Positions 19,494-29,216 of a stretch of DNA of 64,000 nt are shown piece by piece. A model generated the notes under the pieces. That model was not told the DNA's origin, ran no database searches, and was given only the letters and a program-made list of their open reading frames with translations. The DNA comes from Caloramator sp. E03 (GTDB taxonomy: Bacteria; Bacillota; Clostridia; Clostridiales; Caloramatoraceae): positions 2,769,501 to 2,833,500 of the forward strand of contig NZ_CP040093.1 of the NCBI RefSeq assembly GCF_006016075.1, read 5' to 3'. Within the stretch, counting starts at the first letter, position 1. The number at the start of each line of letters is the position of its first letter. The position numbers and the translations under genes were made by a program.

Positions 19494-20915
19494 ATGGGAA
19501 AGTTGATGGGGTTTAAGGAATATAAAAGAGAAACACCAAAAAAACGAAGAGTAGAAGAAAGAATTAAAGATTACAAAGAAATATATGAAAAACTTCCAGA
19601 ACAAACATTAAAAAGACAGGCAGCAAGATGTATGAATTGTGGTACCCCTTTCTGCAATTGGGCTTGCCCTTTAGGAAATATAGCTCCAGATTTTAATCAA
19701 ATGGTTTATAAAGGGCAGTGGGAGAAGGCATATAAAAGATTGTCATTAACCAGCCCTTTCCCAGAAATAACTGGAAGAGTATGCCCAGCATTATGTGAAG
19801 GCTCATGCACCCTTGGAGTAAATAGGGAACCAGTAACCGTTAGGGAGATAGAACTTTCAATAATTGAAAGGGCTTTTAACGAAGGATGGGTAAAACCTGT
19901 ACCTCCAAGGGTTAGAACAAACAAGAATGTAGCAATAGTAGGTTCAGGACCGGCAGGATTATCTGCTGCAAAATATCTAAATTCTATGGGACACTTTGTC
20001 ACAGTATTTGAAAAAGCAGATCAGGTTGGAGGATTATTAAGATACGGGATACCAGATTTTAAGCTTGAAAAAAATGTTTTAGACAGAAGAATTAAGTTGA
20101 TGGAAGAGGAAGGAATAATATTTAAGACAAATGTTGAAATCGGCTCAAACTATGGAATTAATAGGCTTATGGCTGAATTTGATGCTATACTTCTTGCAGG
20201 AGGCTCATCAGTTCCAAGAGATTTGAATGTAGAAGGAAGAGAACTTGAAGGTGTCTACTTTGCAGTTGATTATCTGACACAGCAAAATAAAAGAGTTGCA
20301 GGAAAGCCTATAGATGGTAAAGAAATAGATGCAAAGGATAAAATAGTTATAGTAATTGGAGGAGGAGATACAGGTTCTGACTGCATAGGTACAGCTATAA
20401 GGCAAGGTGCAAAGAAAGTTTATCAATATGAAATCCTTCCTAAACCTCCAGTTGAAAGAGATGAAACAATGCCATGGCCTGAATTCCCCAGAACTCTTAA
20501 AGTAACAACATCTCATGAAGAAGGATGTATAAGGGAATGGTGCATATCTACTAAGAGGATACTTGGAAATAACGGAGTAGTTACAGGAGTTGAAACTGTA
20601 AAAGTAGAATGGATAAAAAATTCAAATGGGCAAATGATAATGAAAGAAATACCAGATTCTAAAGCAGTTCATAAAGCTGATCTTGTTATTATATGTATGG
20701 GCTTTTTACATCCAAATCATGATGGGATAATAAAGGATCTGGGACTTGAGCTTGATTCAAGAGGTAATGTATATACAGACGACAAATATATGACTTCAAA
20801 GAAAGGAATATTTGCAGCAGGTGATATGAGAACAGGACAATCATTGGTTGTGAAATGTATTTTTGATGGAAAGACAGCAGCAAAACATATAGATAGATAT
20901 CTTTGTGAAGAATGA
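19494..20915 (+). CDS. gltD: Glutamate synthase, small subunit
   Basis: GltD supplies electrons from NAD(P)H to GltB through FAD and two 4Fe-4S clusters. The 473-residue protein has N-terminal cluster cysteines (CMNCGTPFCNWACP, then CPALCEGSC), the FAD loop IVGSGPAGLSAAKYL and the nucleotide loop VIGGGDTGSDC. ATG 19494 gives the typical start MGKLMGFKEYKR; an upstream GTG at 19485 overlaps gltB but adds nothing conserved. It starts 1 base after the gltB stop. Confidence 0.96.
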   Translation: MGKLMGFKEYKRETPKKRRVEERIKDYKEIYEKLPEQTLKRQAARCMNCGTPFCNWACPLGNIAPDFNQMVYKGQWEKAYKRLSLTSPFPEITGRVCPALCEGSCTLGVNREPVTVREIELSIIERAFNEGWVKPVPPRVRTNKNVAIVGSGPAGLSAAKYLNSMGHFVTVFEKADQVGGLLRYGIPDFKLEKNVLDRRIKLMEEEGIIFKTNVEIGSNYGINRLMAEFDAILLAGGSSVPRDLNVEGRELEGVYFAVDYLTQQNKRVAGKPIDGKEIDAKDKIVIVIGGGDTGSDCIGTAIRQGAKKVYQYEILPKPPVERDETMPWPEFPRTLKVTTSHEEGCIREWCISTKRILGNNGVVTGVETVKVEWIKNSNGQMIMKEIPDSKAVHKADLVIICMGFLHPNHDGIIKDLGLELDSRGNVYTDDKYMTSKKGIFAAGDMRTGQSLVVKCIFDGKTAAKHIDRYLCEE

Positions 20916-20921
20916 TTTTAT

Positions 20922-20965
20922 AAGGACGATTACATGCCATAAAATGGCATGTAATCGTCCTTTTA
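20922..20965 (+). terminator. Perfect 19-pair terminator after gltBD
   Basis: Arms 20922-20940 and 20944-20962 are exact complements around an AAA loop, followed by TTTTA. This is one of the strongest hairpins in the window. Confidence 0.92.
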
Positions 20966-21053
20966 CTTTATACCACAGAGGGATTAAAATAAATACTAAC
21001 TGGTTCTTTAAAATTAAATTTTTTTATGCCACAATATAATTAGAGGTGTAATT

Positions 21054-22502
21054 ATGTTTAAAGATATAAAGCTGAGCGAAGGAAGGCCTTATTATCTTCA
21101 GATAAAGGATTATGTAAAAAAGCTAATATTAAATGGAGTCTATGTAAAGGATGATAAACTTCCATCTACAAGGGAATTATCCTCAATACTTAATGTTAGC
21201 AGAAATACAGTTGTAGAGGCATATAGATATCTTGAAGACGAAGGATTTATAAAAAATGTTCCTAATAAGGGAGCTTTTGTATCCTATAGTGCAATTAATA
21301 ATAATGAAAATTATTTTATAAAATGGGATGATAAGATAACAAACTATGCTTTACTTGCAGATGAACTTGATACCTATAAGCATGATATAAGATGGGAAAA
21401 GGGAATGATTTCATTTAAAAGCATATCTCCAGATGACAGGTTATTTGATATTGAAGATTTTAAAAAGGCTTTTTTAAATAGGATAGCTATTGAGGAAAGA
21501 AAAATACTCAACTATGGCTATGCAAAGGGATATAAGCCTCTTATTGACTATCTTTTGAAGTATATGGAAAATAAAGGGGTTAATATAATAAATAAGGATA
21601 TAATTATAACTAATGGATTTACCGAAGGATTTGATATAGTACTTTCAGCTTTAGTTAATAGAGGAGACAGGATTATATGTGAAAACCCAACCCACAATAC
21701 TGCAATCAAGATAATGAAGCTTCATGGGCTTGATATAAAAGGAATAGAAATTTATGAAGATGGAATAAACACAAAGGTTTTGAAAGAAGAATTGACTAAA
21801 AAAGGAGCAAAGTTAATATTTTTAATACCATCCTATCATAATCCAACAGGGATTATAATGTCACCGGAAAAAAGAATAGAGGTTTACAATATTGTAAAAG
21901 AATTTAATATACCTATAATTGAAGATGGATTCAATGAGGAACTTAGATATTCAGGTTCACACATATCTCCTATTGCAGCCTTTTCAGGCAGTGGTAATGG
22001 AGTTATATATATTGGTAGCTTTTCTAAGGTATTATTCCCTGGAATTAGAATAGGATGGATTTTGGCAGATAAGGACCTTATATATTATTTTGAGAGCATT
22101 AAAAGAAGCAGAAATATACATACTTCATTTCTTGATCAGGCAATATTATATGAGTACTTAAGTGTAGGGAATTTTGAAAAATATATCAATAAGGTAAGAA
22201 AAGTGTATAAAGAAAAATATGAGTGGACAATAAATTGCATTAAAAAATACATTCCATATAAAAGACTTTTGGGTGAAGGAGGATTACATGTATTTATTGA
22301 ACTTGATGGAATAAAATCAAGAGAGGTTTTAAGTGAAAGTATTAAAAAAGGGGTAATATTTACTCCAGGGGATATATTTTATACCGATGGAAAAGGCGAA
22401 AACTCTTTAAGAATTGGATTTTCAAGGGTTGATTATGAAGATATTGAAAAAGGGATAAAAATACTTGGAGATGTTATTAAAAATAAGAGAAAGGGAGATT
22501 AA
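21054..22502 (+). CDS. MocR-type transcriptional regulator (GntR HTH fused to aminotransferase-like domain)
   Basis: The 482-residue protein has a GntR winged-helix domain (residues about 10-75, with KLPSTRELSSILNVSRNTV) joined to a fold-type I aminotransferase-like domain. The latter shows PSYHNPTGI, IEDGFNEEL and the PLP lysine in GSFSKVLFPGIRIGW. Such proteins sense PLP or an amino compound and act as dimers. The target is unknown; the following hydrolase gene starts directly at its stop codon, so autoregulation of this four-gene run (to ddl) is possible. The ribosome-binding site is GAGGTG. Confidence 0.9.
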   Translation: MFKDIKLSEGRPYYLQIKDYVKKLILNGVYVKDDKLPSTRELSSILNVSRNTVVEAYRYLEDEGFIKNVPNKGAFVSYSAINNNENYFIKWDDKITNYALLADELDTYKHDIRWEKGMISFKSISPDDRLFDIEDFKKAFLNRIAIEERKILNYGYAKGYKPLIDYLLKYMENKGVNIINKDIIITNGFTEGFDIVLSALVNRGDRIICENPTHNTAIKIMKLHGLDIKGIEIYEDGINTKVLKEELTKKGAKLIFLIPSYHNPTGIIMSPEKRIEVYNIVKEFNIPIIEDGFNEELRYSGSHISPIAAFSGSGNGVIYIGSFSKVLFPGIRIGWILADKDLIYYFESIKRSRNIHTSFLDQAILYEYLSVGNFEKYINKVRKVYKEKYEWTINCIKKYIPYKRLLGEGGLHVFIELDGIKSREVLSESIKKGVIFTPGDIFYTDGKGENSLRIGFSRVDYEDIEKGIKILGDVIKNKRKGD

Positions 22503-23264
22503 ATGTTTGTAGATATTGATGGAATAAATATATTTTATAAGAATGAGGGTAGTGGAAAAAAAATTATACTTCTTCATGGCTGGGGAGGGAATGCTGATAG
22601 CTTTCTTCCAGTTTTTAATCATTTAAAATCAAAGTTTGAAGTCTATGCGATAGATTTTCCGGGGTTTGGAAGATCATCGCCTCCTGATAGGCCCTTTGAT
22701 GTTACAGATTATATGAATATACTTTATAAATTATTTAAAAAACTAAAAATTGAAAAGGCAAGCCTTGTAGGACATTCCTTTGGGGGAAGGGTATCTATAC
22801 TTTTTTCAGCTGTTCATCCAGAATGCGTAGAAAAAGTTGTACTTGTAGATAGTGCAGGTATTATACCAAAAAGAACTTTAAAATATTATTATAGAGTTTA
22901 TAAGTTTAAACTTTTGAAAAAAATTTATTTGTTATTTTCAAAAGGTGATAAAGAGGAAAAACTGGAAAGATTTTATAAAAAATATGGCTCAAAGGACTAT
23001 AGAGAGTCGGGAAACATGAGGCAAACATTTGTTAAGGTTGTTAATCAGAACCTTAGGCCTTATTTAAAGGATATAAAAGCTCCAACCCTTCTTATATGGG
23101 GGGAAGAGGATAAGGATACTCCACTATACTTTGGAAAGATTATGGAGAAAGAAATACCAGATGCAGGGCTTGTTGTTTTTAAGGGAGCAGGGCATTTTTC
23201 ATATCTTGATAAATTAAGCGATTTTAATATTATAATAACAAGATTCTTTGAAGGGAATGAGTAG
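22503..23264 (+). CDS. Alpha/beta hydrolase
   Basis: The 253-residue protein has the oxyanion motif LLHGWGGNAD (about 22-31), the nucleophile elbow VGHSFGG (about 88-94), an acid in IWGEEDKD and the catalytic His in GAGHFSYLD. The triad is complete. The substrate is not known; peptidoglycan-related esters or small carboxylesters are possible given the MurF-like and Ddl genes after it. Its ATG directly follows the TAA of the MocR gene. Confidence 0.85.
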   Translation: MFVDIDGINIFYKNEGSGKKIILLHGWGGNADSFLPVFNHLKSKFEVYAIDFPGFGRSSPPDRPFDVTDYMNILYKLFKKLKIEKASLVGHSFGGRVSILFSAVHPECVEKVVLVDSAGIIPKRTLKYYYRVYKFKLLKKIYLLFSKGDKEEKLERFYKKYGSKDYRESGNMRQTFVKVVNQNLRPYLKDIKAPTLLIWGEEDKDTPLYFGKIMEKEIPDAGLVVFKGAGHFSYLDKLSDFNIIITRFFEGNE

Positions 23265-23265
23265 G

Positions 23266-24876
23266 ATGAATTATTTAATATATATAGTGTCGATTTTGCT
23301 ATTTATATTGGCTTCATATAAAGAAGTAATAAGACAGCTTCATATAGCACAGCTTGAAGGATACAAACCTAAACAATATATTATATGGCAAAAAAATAAT
23401 TTTTTACAAATATATATTAAAGGGAACACTTTGTTTTTATTGTCAGCTATTGTTTTATTCATATTGAATCTTATATTTAAAAATCAAAATCTAAATTTTA
23501 TATTTTTAGCTATATTTGCAGCTGCTTGTATAATTTTTGCCTATAGGGATAAAAACAGAAATGTAAAGGCAAAAAAGCCACTTGTTTATACTAACAGGGC
23601 AAAAAGATTATTAACAACAAGTGTTATTATAACAGGTGCATTAGTAGTTGTTTTGTTTAATTTATTTAGATTGAAATCATTTGTTTTAGGTCTTTTGATT
23701 CTTAGAATTATTATTCCTTTTATAATGTATATTTCAACAGTTTTTATATATCCTGTTGAGATGCTTATTCAATATAGGTATTTTAAAGAAGCACAGAATA
23801 AAATAAGAAATATGAAAAACTTAAAAGTTGTAGGTATTACAGGAAGCTATGGGAAAACAAGTACAAAATACTTTATAAAAACTATACTTTCTGAAAAATA
23901 TAATACCCTAATGACACCAGAGAGCTACAATACTCCTATGGGAATAACAAAGGTTATAAGGGAACAGCTAAAGGAAGAACATGAAGTTTTTGTATGTGAA
24001 ATGGGTGCAAGATATGTAGGAGATATTAAAACTTTATGCAGACTTGCAAATCCATCAATAGGAGTTTTGACATCTATTGGTAAGCAGCATCTTGAAACTT
24101 TTAAATCAATTGAAAACATTGCAAAGACTAAATATGAGCTTATAGAGTCGCTACCTGAAAATGGAGTTGCAATATTTAACGGTGATAATGAATACTGCCT
24201 TAAACTTGCAAAGAAAACAAATAAAAAGACATATCTTTATGGATTTAAAAATATTGATAAAAATTTATATGTTTATGCAAAGGATATTGAAATTACAAGA
24301 GAAGGCATAAAGTTTAGGGTTTGTGGTAATAATGGAATTGACTTTACCTGTAAGACACAGCTTCTTGGAAAGCATAATGTTAGCAATATACTTGCAGCAA
24401 TATGTGTTGCATTTGAGATGGGCCTTGATGAAAAACAGATAATATCTGGCGTATCTAAAATAAAGCCTGTACCTCATAGGCTAGAGCTTGTAAAGTCCAA
24501 TTCCGGTGTTACAGTTATTGACGATGCATTCAATTCAAATCCAGTTGGAGCCAATGAAGCTCTTGAAACTTTAAAGGAAATTGATGGTAATAAAAAGATT
24601 ATAGTTACTCCTGGAATGGTTGAACTTGGAGAAATAGAATACGAGGAGAATAAAAAGTTAGGGGGAAAGATTGCAGAGTGTGCTGATTATGCTATATTAG
24701 TTGGAGTTAAAAGAAGTAAGCCTATAAAAGAGGGACTTTTAGAAAAGGGATTTCCTGAAGATAGAATATTTGTTGTATCAAACCTTGATGAAGCTACCTC
24801 AAAACTTTCAGGTATAGTAGCTATAGGAGATGTTGTTCTGTTTGAGAATGATTTACCAGATAATTATAATGAATAA
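23266..24876 (+). CDS. Membrane-anchored MurF-like Mur ligase
   Basis: The first 160 residues hold four to five hydrophobic segments (for example about 3-20, 45-65, 70-88, 110-150), which ordinary MurF lacks. From about 185 on it is a Mur ligase: the ATP loop GITGSYGKTST, EMGARYVGDI, and the C-terminal VIDDAFNSNP. MurF adds D-Ala-D-Ala to the UDP-MurNAc-tripeptide, and ddl follows 15 bases later, which supports that role or a membrane-linked variant of it. The start is uncertain: ATG 23266 has the best-spaced AAGGGA; ATG 23257 and TTG 23248 are in frame. Confidence 0.82.
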   Translation: MNYLIYIVSILLFILASYKEVIRQLHIAQLEGYKPKQYIIWQKNNFLQIYIKGNTLFLLSAIVLFILNLIFKNQNLNFIFLAIFAAACIIFAYRDKNRNVKAKKPLVYTNRAKRLLTTSVIITGALVVVLFNLFRLKSFVLGLLILRIIIPFIMYISTVFIYPVEMLIQYRYFKEAQNKIRNMKNLKVVGITGSYGKTSTKYFIKTILSEKYNTLMTPESYNTPMGITKVIREQLKEEHEVFVCEMGARYVGDIKTLCRLANPSIGVLTSIGKQHLETFKSIENIAKTKYELIESLPENGVAIFNGDNEYCLKLAKKTNKKTYLYGFKNIDKNLYVYAKDIEITREGIKFRVCGNNGIDFTCKTQLLGKHNVSNILAAICVAFEMGLDEKQIISGVSKIKPVPHRLELVKSNSGVTVIDDAFNSNPVGANEALETLKEIDGNKKIIVTPGMVELGEIEYEENKKLGGKIAECADYAILVGVKRSKPIKEGLLEKGFPEDRIFVVSNLDEATSKLSGIVAIGDVVLFENDLPDNYNE

Positions 24877-24891
24877 TAAGGAGGATTTTAT

Positions 24892-26085
24892 ATGTCAAAG
24901 AAGAAAGTAGCTGTTATTTTTGGAGGACGTTCCGTTGAACATGAAGTTTCGGTAATAACTGGAATTCAGGTGATAGAAAACATTGACAAAAATAAATATG
25001 ATGTTGTACCTGTTTATGTTTCAAAAAGTGGTGATTGGTATACAGGAGAGGAGCTTTTAGATATAAAAAATTATAAAGACATAAATAACCTATTATCAAA
25101 ATCTAAAAAAGCATTTTTATCACCTGTACCATCTATAAAGGCATTAATAGTTATTCCAGAGAAGAAGGGTTTTTTCAAAAAGGATGTTGAATATATTCCA
25201 ATAGATGTTATATTCCCAGCTTTTCATGGAGCCCATGGTGAAGATGGAACTATGCAGGGACTTTTTGAACTTGCAGATATCCCTTATGTTGGAAGTGGCG
25301 TTACAGGTTCAGCTGTTGGGATGGATAAGATAATAATGAAGGATATTTTTAAAGCAAATGGCCTTCCAATTGTAAATTATATTTGGTTCACAAGAGATGA
25401 ATATGAAAAAAATAAAGATAGTATAGTTCAAAAAATTGAAAGTCAAATAGGATATCCTTCCTTTGTAAAGCCAGCTAATCTTGGTTCAAGCATAGGGATT
25501 GGAAAAGCAAAAAATACAGAAGATCTTTTGAATGCTATCGAAGTAGCTACTAAATATGATAGAAGGATAATAGTTGAAAAGGCTGTTGAAAATTGCATTG
25601 AAATAAATTGTTCAGTTATAGGATTTGATAATGATTTTATATCATCAGTATGTGAACAGCCTATATCAATTGAAGAATTTCTAAGCTTTGATGATAAATA
25701 TATGAGAGGAAGCAGTTCTAAGGGAATGAAGAGTACAGTAAGAAAAATACCTGCACCGATTTCTGAAGAAAAAACTAAGGAGATTAAGGATCTTTCAATT
25801 GATGCCTTTAGAATGCTTGATTGCAGTGGTGTTGCGAGGATTGACTTTTTAGTTGAAAAGGATTCTATGAAGGTATATGTCAATGAGATTAATACAATAC
25901 CTGGATCTATTTCCTTCTATCTTTGGGAACCTTGTGGCATAAAATTTAAAGAACTTATTGATAAACTTATAGAGATTGCAATAAAAAGACATGATGAATA
26001 CAATAAAAATATCTATACCTTTGATACGGCACTTTTGGCAAAGGCAAGTGCTGGAGCTATAACAGGGGGAAAAGTTAATAAATAA
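24892..26085 (+). CDS. ddl: D-alanine--D-alanine ligase
   Basis: Ddl makes the D-Ala-D-Ala dipeptide of peptidoglycan. ATP-grasp features are [13 protein letters not shown] (N-terminal), [24 protein letters not shown] and the metal-binding ARIDF and NEINTIPGS. It is 397 residues, somewhat longer than usual, with an insertion between the grasp loop and a C-terminal extension of about 20 residues. AAGGAGG precedes the ATG. Together with the MurF-like gene it forms a last-step precursor module. Confidence 0.92.
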   Translation: MSKKKVAVIFGGRSVEHEVSVITGIQVIENIDKNKYDVVPVYVSKSGDWYTGEELLDIKNYKDINNLLSKSKKAFLSPVPSIKALIVIPEKKGFFKKDVEYIPIDVIFPAFHGAHGEDGTMQGLFELADIPYVGSGVTGSAVGMDKIIMKDIFKANGLPIVNYIWFTRDEYEKNKDSIVQKIESQIGYPSFVKPANLGSSIGIGKAKNTEDLLNAIEVATKYDRRIIVEKAVENCIEINCSVIGFDNDFISSVCEQPISIEEFLSFDDKYMRGSSSKGMKSTVRKIPAPISEEKTKEIKDLSIDAFRMLDCSGVARIDFLVEKDSMKVYVNEINTIPGSISFYLWEPCGIKFKELIDKLIEIAIKRHDEYNKNIYTFDTALLAKASAGAITGGKVNK

Positions 26086-26089
26086 TAGA

Positions 26090-26121
26090 AGCCTTTCAGC
26101 CTTTGGTTGAAGGGCTTTTTT
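26090..26121 (+). terminator. Intrinsic terminator after ddl
   Basis: Arms AGCCTTTCA (26090-26098) and TGAAGGGCT (26108-26116) pair with one G-U and are followed by TTTTTT. Confidence 0.88.
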
Positions 26122-26123
26122 AA

Positions 26124-26132
26124 TGATATAAT
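26124..26132 (+). promoter_or_regulatory. Extended -10 promoter of the M42 peptidase operon
   Basis: TGATATAAT, an extended -10 element, lies 30 bases before the first peptidase ATG. The -35 region would fall inside the preceding terminator and is poor. Confidence 0.55.
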
Positions 26133-26161
26133 AGGTATTGGAAAGATTAAGGAGGGATTTT

Positions 26162-27196
26162 ATGGAGGGCAGAGAATTTCTTTTTAAACTCAGCAATAGT
26201 ATGGGTGTTTCAGGATATGAGCACAATCTTAATAGTTTACTTGAAGAATACTTTAAAGGTTATGTTGATGAAATTAGCTATGGCAAACTTGGAGATTTTA
26301 TTGGAATAAAAAAAGGTAGGGGAAGCCTTAAAATAATGATTGCTGCCCATTTAGATGAGGTCGGGCTTATGGTAACAGAAATTGATGATAGAGGATTTGT
26401 GCATTTTAGAGTTATAAATGGAATAGATCCTAAAACTCTTCCTGCACAGGAAGTTATAATTCATGGTAAAAAGGAAGTTTATGGAGTAATAGGTGCAAAA
26501 CCACCACATATATTAACAAGTGAAGATTTAAAGAAGGCTATAGATGTTGATGATATGTTAATTGATACAGGGCTTGAAAAAGATAAGCTGATTGAAATAG
26601 TTTCACCTGGAGATGTAATAACTATAAAAAGAGATGCTACTAATCTTTTAGGGGATTTTATAACAGGAAAAGCATTTGATGATAGGGCTGGAGTATGTGC
26701 AATGTTTGAATGCGCAAAGATTTTAAAGGATTGTGAACATTATCCTGATGTATATTTTGTTGCTACTGTCATGGAGGAGGTTGGGCATAAAGGTGCAAGA
26801 ACAGTAACTAATGTTATTAATCCCGATATTGGTATAGCAATTGATGTAACGAGTGCCGATAAATATGCAAGTGATGATATATTGGTTGAGTGTGGAAAAA
26901 ACATAAAAATAGCTGTTGGACCTAATATACATCCTGAGCTTGTTGAAAAATTAATTGAAACTGCCCAGGAACAAGACATACCTTATAAAATTGTTGCTGA
27001 ACCAGGAAGAACAGGTACCGATGCCTGGGACATTCAGGTTTCTGGGGAAGGCGTGGCAACGCTGCTTGTTTCAATTCCAATTAAATATATGCATACATCG
27101 GTTGAAGTATTAAATTACACTGATATTGAAAAAGTTGGGAAATTAATAGCATCATTTATATTGTCTTTAAAGGATTGGAGTGATATATATGCTTAA
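26162..27196 (+). CDS. M42 family metallopeptidase 1 (glutamyl/deblocking aminopeptidase family)
   Basis: M42 enzymes are cobalt- or zinc-dependent aminopeptidases, often tetrahedral dodecamers that trim peptides. This 344-residue copy has AAHLDEVGLMV (metal His), AFDDRAG (bridging Asp), MEEVGHKGA (catalytic and metal Glu), a metal Asp in IDVTSAD and the final KYMHTSVE. ATG 26162 follows AAGGAGGG. It is the first of three tandem paralogues. The C-terminus overlaps the next gene by 8 bases. Confidence 0.93.
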   Translation: MEGREFLFKLSNSMGVSGYEHNLNSLLEEYFKGYVDEISYGKLGDFIGIKKGRGSLKIMIAAHLDEVGLMVTEIDDRGFVHFRVINGIDPKTLPAQEVIIHGKKEVYGVIGAKPPHILTSEDLKKAIDVDDMLIDTGLEKDKLIEIVSPGDVITIKRDATNLLGDFITGKAFDDRAGVCAMFECAKILKDCEHYPDVYFVATVMEEVGHKGARTVTNVINPDIGIAIDVTSADKYASDDILVECGKNIKIAVGPNIHPELVEKLIETAQEQDIPYKIVAEPGRTGTDAWDIQVSGEGVATLLVSIPIKYMHTSVEVLNYTDIEKVGKLIASFILSLKDWSDIYA

Positions 27197-28199
27197 GGAA
27201 TATGCAACATCCTTTGGAGTTTCTGGCTGTGAAGGTGAAATAAGAAACGTTATAAAAAAGAATGTTGAAGAAATAGGTAAAGTTTCAATTGATAGGATAG
27301 GTAATCTTATAGTTCATAAAAAAGGAAAAGGGAAAAGGGTTATGATAGCAGCTCATATGGATGAGGTTGGGTTTATAGTAACTAATATTTTAAGTGATGG
27401 TAGAATAAAGTTTGCCCCTGTTGGTGGTATAGATTTAAAGATACTTCCATCTAAAAGAGTAGTTTTTGGCAAAAACAAGATTAAAGGAGTTATAGGTGTA
27501 AAGCCAATACATCTACAGCCACAGGAAGAGAGAAATAAGCCTTTTTTATCAAAAGATTTATTTATAGATATAGGAGCAACATCCTTTGATGAAGCCAGTA
27601 AATATATAAGAATAGGTGATTATGCAACTTTTGAAAGTGAATATATTGAATTAGAAGAATTCATAAAATCAAAAGCACTGGATGACAGGGTAGGTTGTGC
27701 TATTATAACTGAGGCTTTAAAAGACAACTATAACCTTGACCTTTATGGTGTGTTTACTGTTCAGGAGGAAGTTGGATTAAGAGGTGCTGAGGTTGCATCA
27801 AGGACTATTATGCCAGAGATTGCAATAATAATTGAAGGGACAACCTGTGCTGATATCGTAAAAGATGAAAGGGATTTTGTAACAACTTTAGGATTAGGGC
27901 CTGCAATTTCTCTTATGGATAGAACATCAGCAGGGAATTTAAAACTAATTAAAAGGATAGTTGATGTTGCAAAGAAATATGATATTCCTTTTCAATATAG
28001 AAAAGGAAGTGTAGGAGGGAATGATGCAGGAATTATACACAAAGCCGGTGAAGGATGTATAACATCAACTATATCTGTTCCTACAAGATATATTCATTCG
28101 CCGGTTAGTATGATAAATAAAAAGGATTACAAAGATACTTTAGAATTATTAAAATTAGTATTGCATAGCTTGGAGGTAGATTTAGATGAAACTAATTAA
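27189..28199 (+). CDS. M42 family metallopeptidase 2
   Basis: This second paralogue (336 residues) has the same order of metal and catalytic motifs: AAHMDEVGFIV, ALDDRVG, QEEVGLRGA, IEGTTCAD and RYIHSPVSM. The bridging-metal residues are intact. It differs from copy 1 in the IEGTT block, where copy 1 has IDVTSAD, so substrate preference may differ. GGAG at 27177-27180 is the ribosome-binding site. Overlaps on both sides mark a tight operon. Confidence 0.92.
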   Translation: MLKEYATSFGVSGCEGEIRNVIKKNVEEIGKVSIDRIGNLIVHKKGKGKRVMIAAHMDEVGFIVTNILSDGRIKFAPVGGIDLKILPSKRVVFGKNKIKGVIGVKPIHLQPQEERNKPFLSKDLFIDIGATSFDEASKYIRIGDYATFESEYIELEEFIKSKALDDRVGCAIITEALKDNYNLDLYGVFTVQEEVGLRGAEVASRTIMPEIAIIIEGTTCADIVKDERDFVTTLGLGPAISLMDRTSAGNLKLIKRIVDVAKKYDIPFQYRKGSVGGNDAGIIHKAGEGCITSTISVPTRYIHSPVSMINKKDYKDTLELLKLVLHSLEVDLDETN

Positions 28200-29169
28200 A
28201 GAATTAACAGAAGCCTTTGGACCATCTGGTGATGAGGAAAAGGTTGCAAACATTATTATTAATGAGATTAAGGATTATGCTGATGAAATAAAAAGGGACA
28301 GGCTTGGAAATGTGATTGCTCTAAAAAGAGGGAATGGCAAAGGCAAAATGATGCTTACAGCTCATATAGATCAGATAGGTATTCTTGTACTTGATATTGA
28401 AAAAAATGGTCTTTTGAGATTTACATCTGTAGGACATTATAATCCAATAGCAATAATAAATCAAATCGTCGTATTTAAAAATGGAGTATGTGGGAGGATA
28501 ATGGCAGAAAATTTTGAAAAAAATAAGGAAATAAAAATTAAAGATATGTTTATTGACATAGGAGAATTAAACTATGAAGGAGCAAGTAGTAAAGTTAATA
28601 TAGGTTCCTTTGGAATTTTAAAGACTGATTTTATAGTCAATGATAGAAGAATAATAACAGGAGCTTTAGATAATAGAATTGGATGTTTTGCATTAATTGA
28701 AACTTTAAAGAAAATAGAGAATAACGAATGTGATGTATATTTTGTATTTACTGTTCAAGAGGAAACTTATTTAAGTGGTGCTTCAGTTGCAGCCTATTCG
28801 ATTGAACCTGATATTGCAATAGCAGTTGATACAACTTTTACGGGAGATTCATTGGAAGGAATAAGAACAAGTGTAAAGCTTGGGGAAGGGACAGCAATAA
28901 CGATAATGGATGATGGACTTATAAGCCATCCTGAAGTTAAAAATTTGCTTTTAGATACAGCTAGAAAATATGGTATAAAATATCAGTTTGATATTGCTAA
29001 GGGTGCAACTGATGGAAGTGCAATACATGTTACGAAATATGGTGTTAAAACTGCTTCTTTAAGTATACCACTAAGATATATGCACACTCCCTATGAGGTT
29101 GTTGATATGAATGATGTAGAAGAAACTATTGAGCTTCTTTTAAAGATAGCAGTGGAATATAAAAAATAA
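28186..29169 (+). CDS. M42 family metallopeptidase 3
   Basis: The third paralogue (327 residues) has TAHIDQIGILV, where the otherwise conserved Glu after Asp is Gln, then ALDNRIG, where the second Asp of the DD pair is Asn. QEETYLSGA and RYMHTPYEV are present. The changes at DEVG to DQIG and DD to DN are worth noting because they lie next to metal ligands; reduced activity or another specificity is possible. GGAGG is spaced correctly before ATG 28186. Confidence 0.9.
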   Translation: MKLIKELTEAFGPSGDEEKVANIIINEIKDYADEIKRDRLGNVIALKRGNGKGKMMLTAHIDQIGILVLDIEKNGLLRFTSVGHYNPIAIINQIVVFKNGVCGRIMAENFEKNKEIKIKDMFIDIGELNYEGASSKVNIGSFGILKTDFIVNDRRIITGALDNRIGCFALIETLKKIENNECDVYFVFTVQEETYLSGASVAAYSIEPDIAIAVDTTFTGDSLEGIRTSVKLGEGTAITIMDDGLISHPEVKNLLLDTARKYGIKYQFDIAKGATDGSAIHVTKYGVKTASLSIPLRYMHTPYEVVDMNDVEETIELLLKIAVEYKK

Positions 29170-29170
29170 A

Positions 29171-29216
29171 TTAAAAAGGTAATTAAGGTGAAATAGAGCC
29201 TTAATTACCTTTTTAA
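29171..29216. terminator. Perfect 18-pair bidirectional terminator
   Basis: Arms 29171-29188 and 29199-29216 are exact complements with a 10-base loop. T-runs lie on both strands, so it serves the M42 operon and the convergent transporter gene. Confidence 0.9.

Noticed and set aside
21035-21040. TATAAT as the -10 of the MocR gene
   Set aside because: It would leave a leader of about 7 bases and put the ribosome-binding site upstream of the transcript start; no -35 is seen.
24892-26085. A Van-type D-Ala-D-Lac ligase and glycopeptide-resistance cluster
   Set aside because: No vanH- or vanX-like genes are adjacent; the motifs fit ordinary Ddl. Adjacency to MurF-like and a hydrolase alone is not enough.
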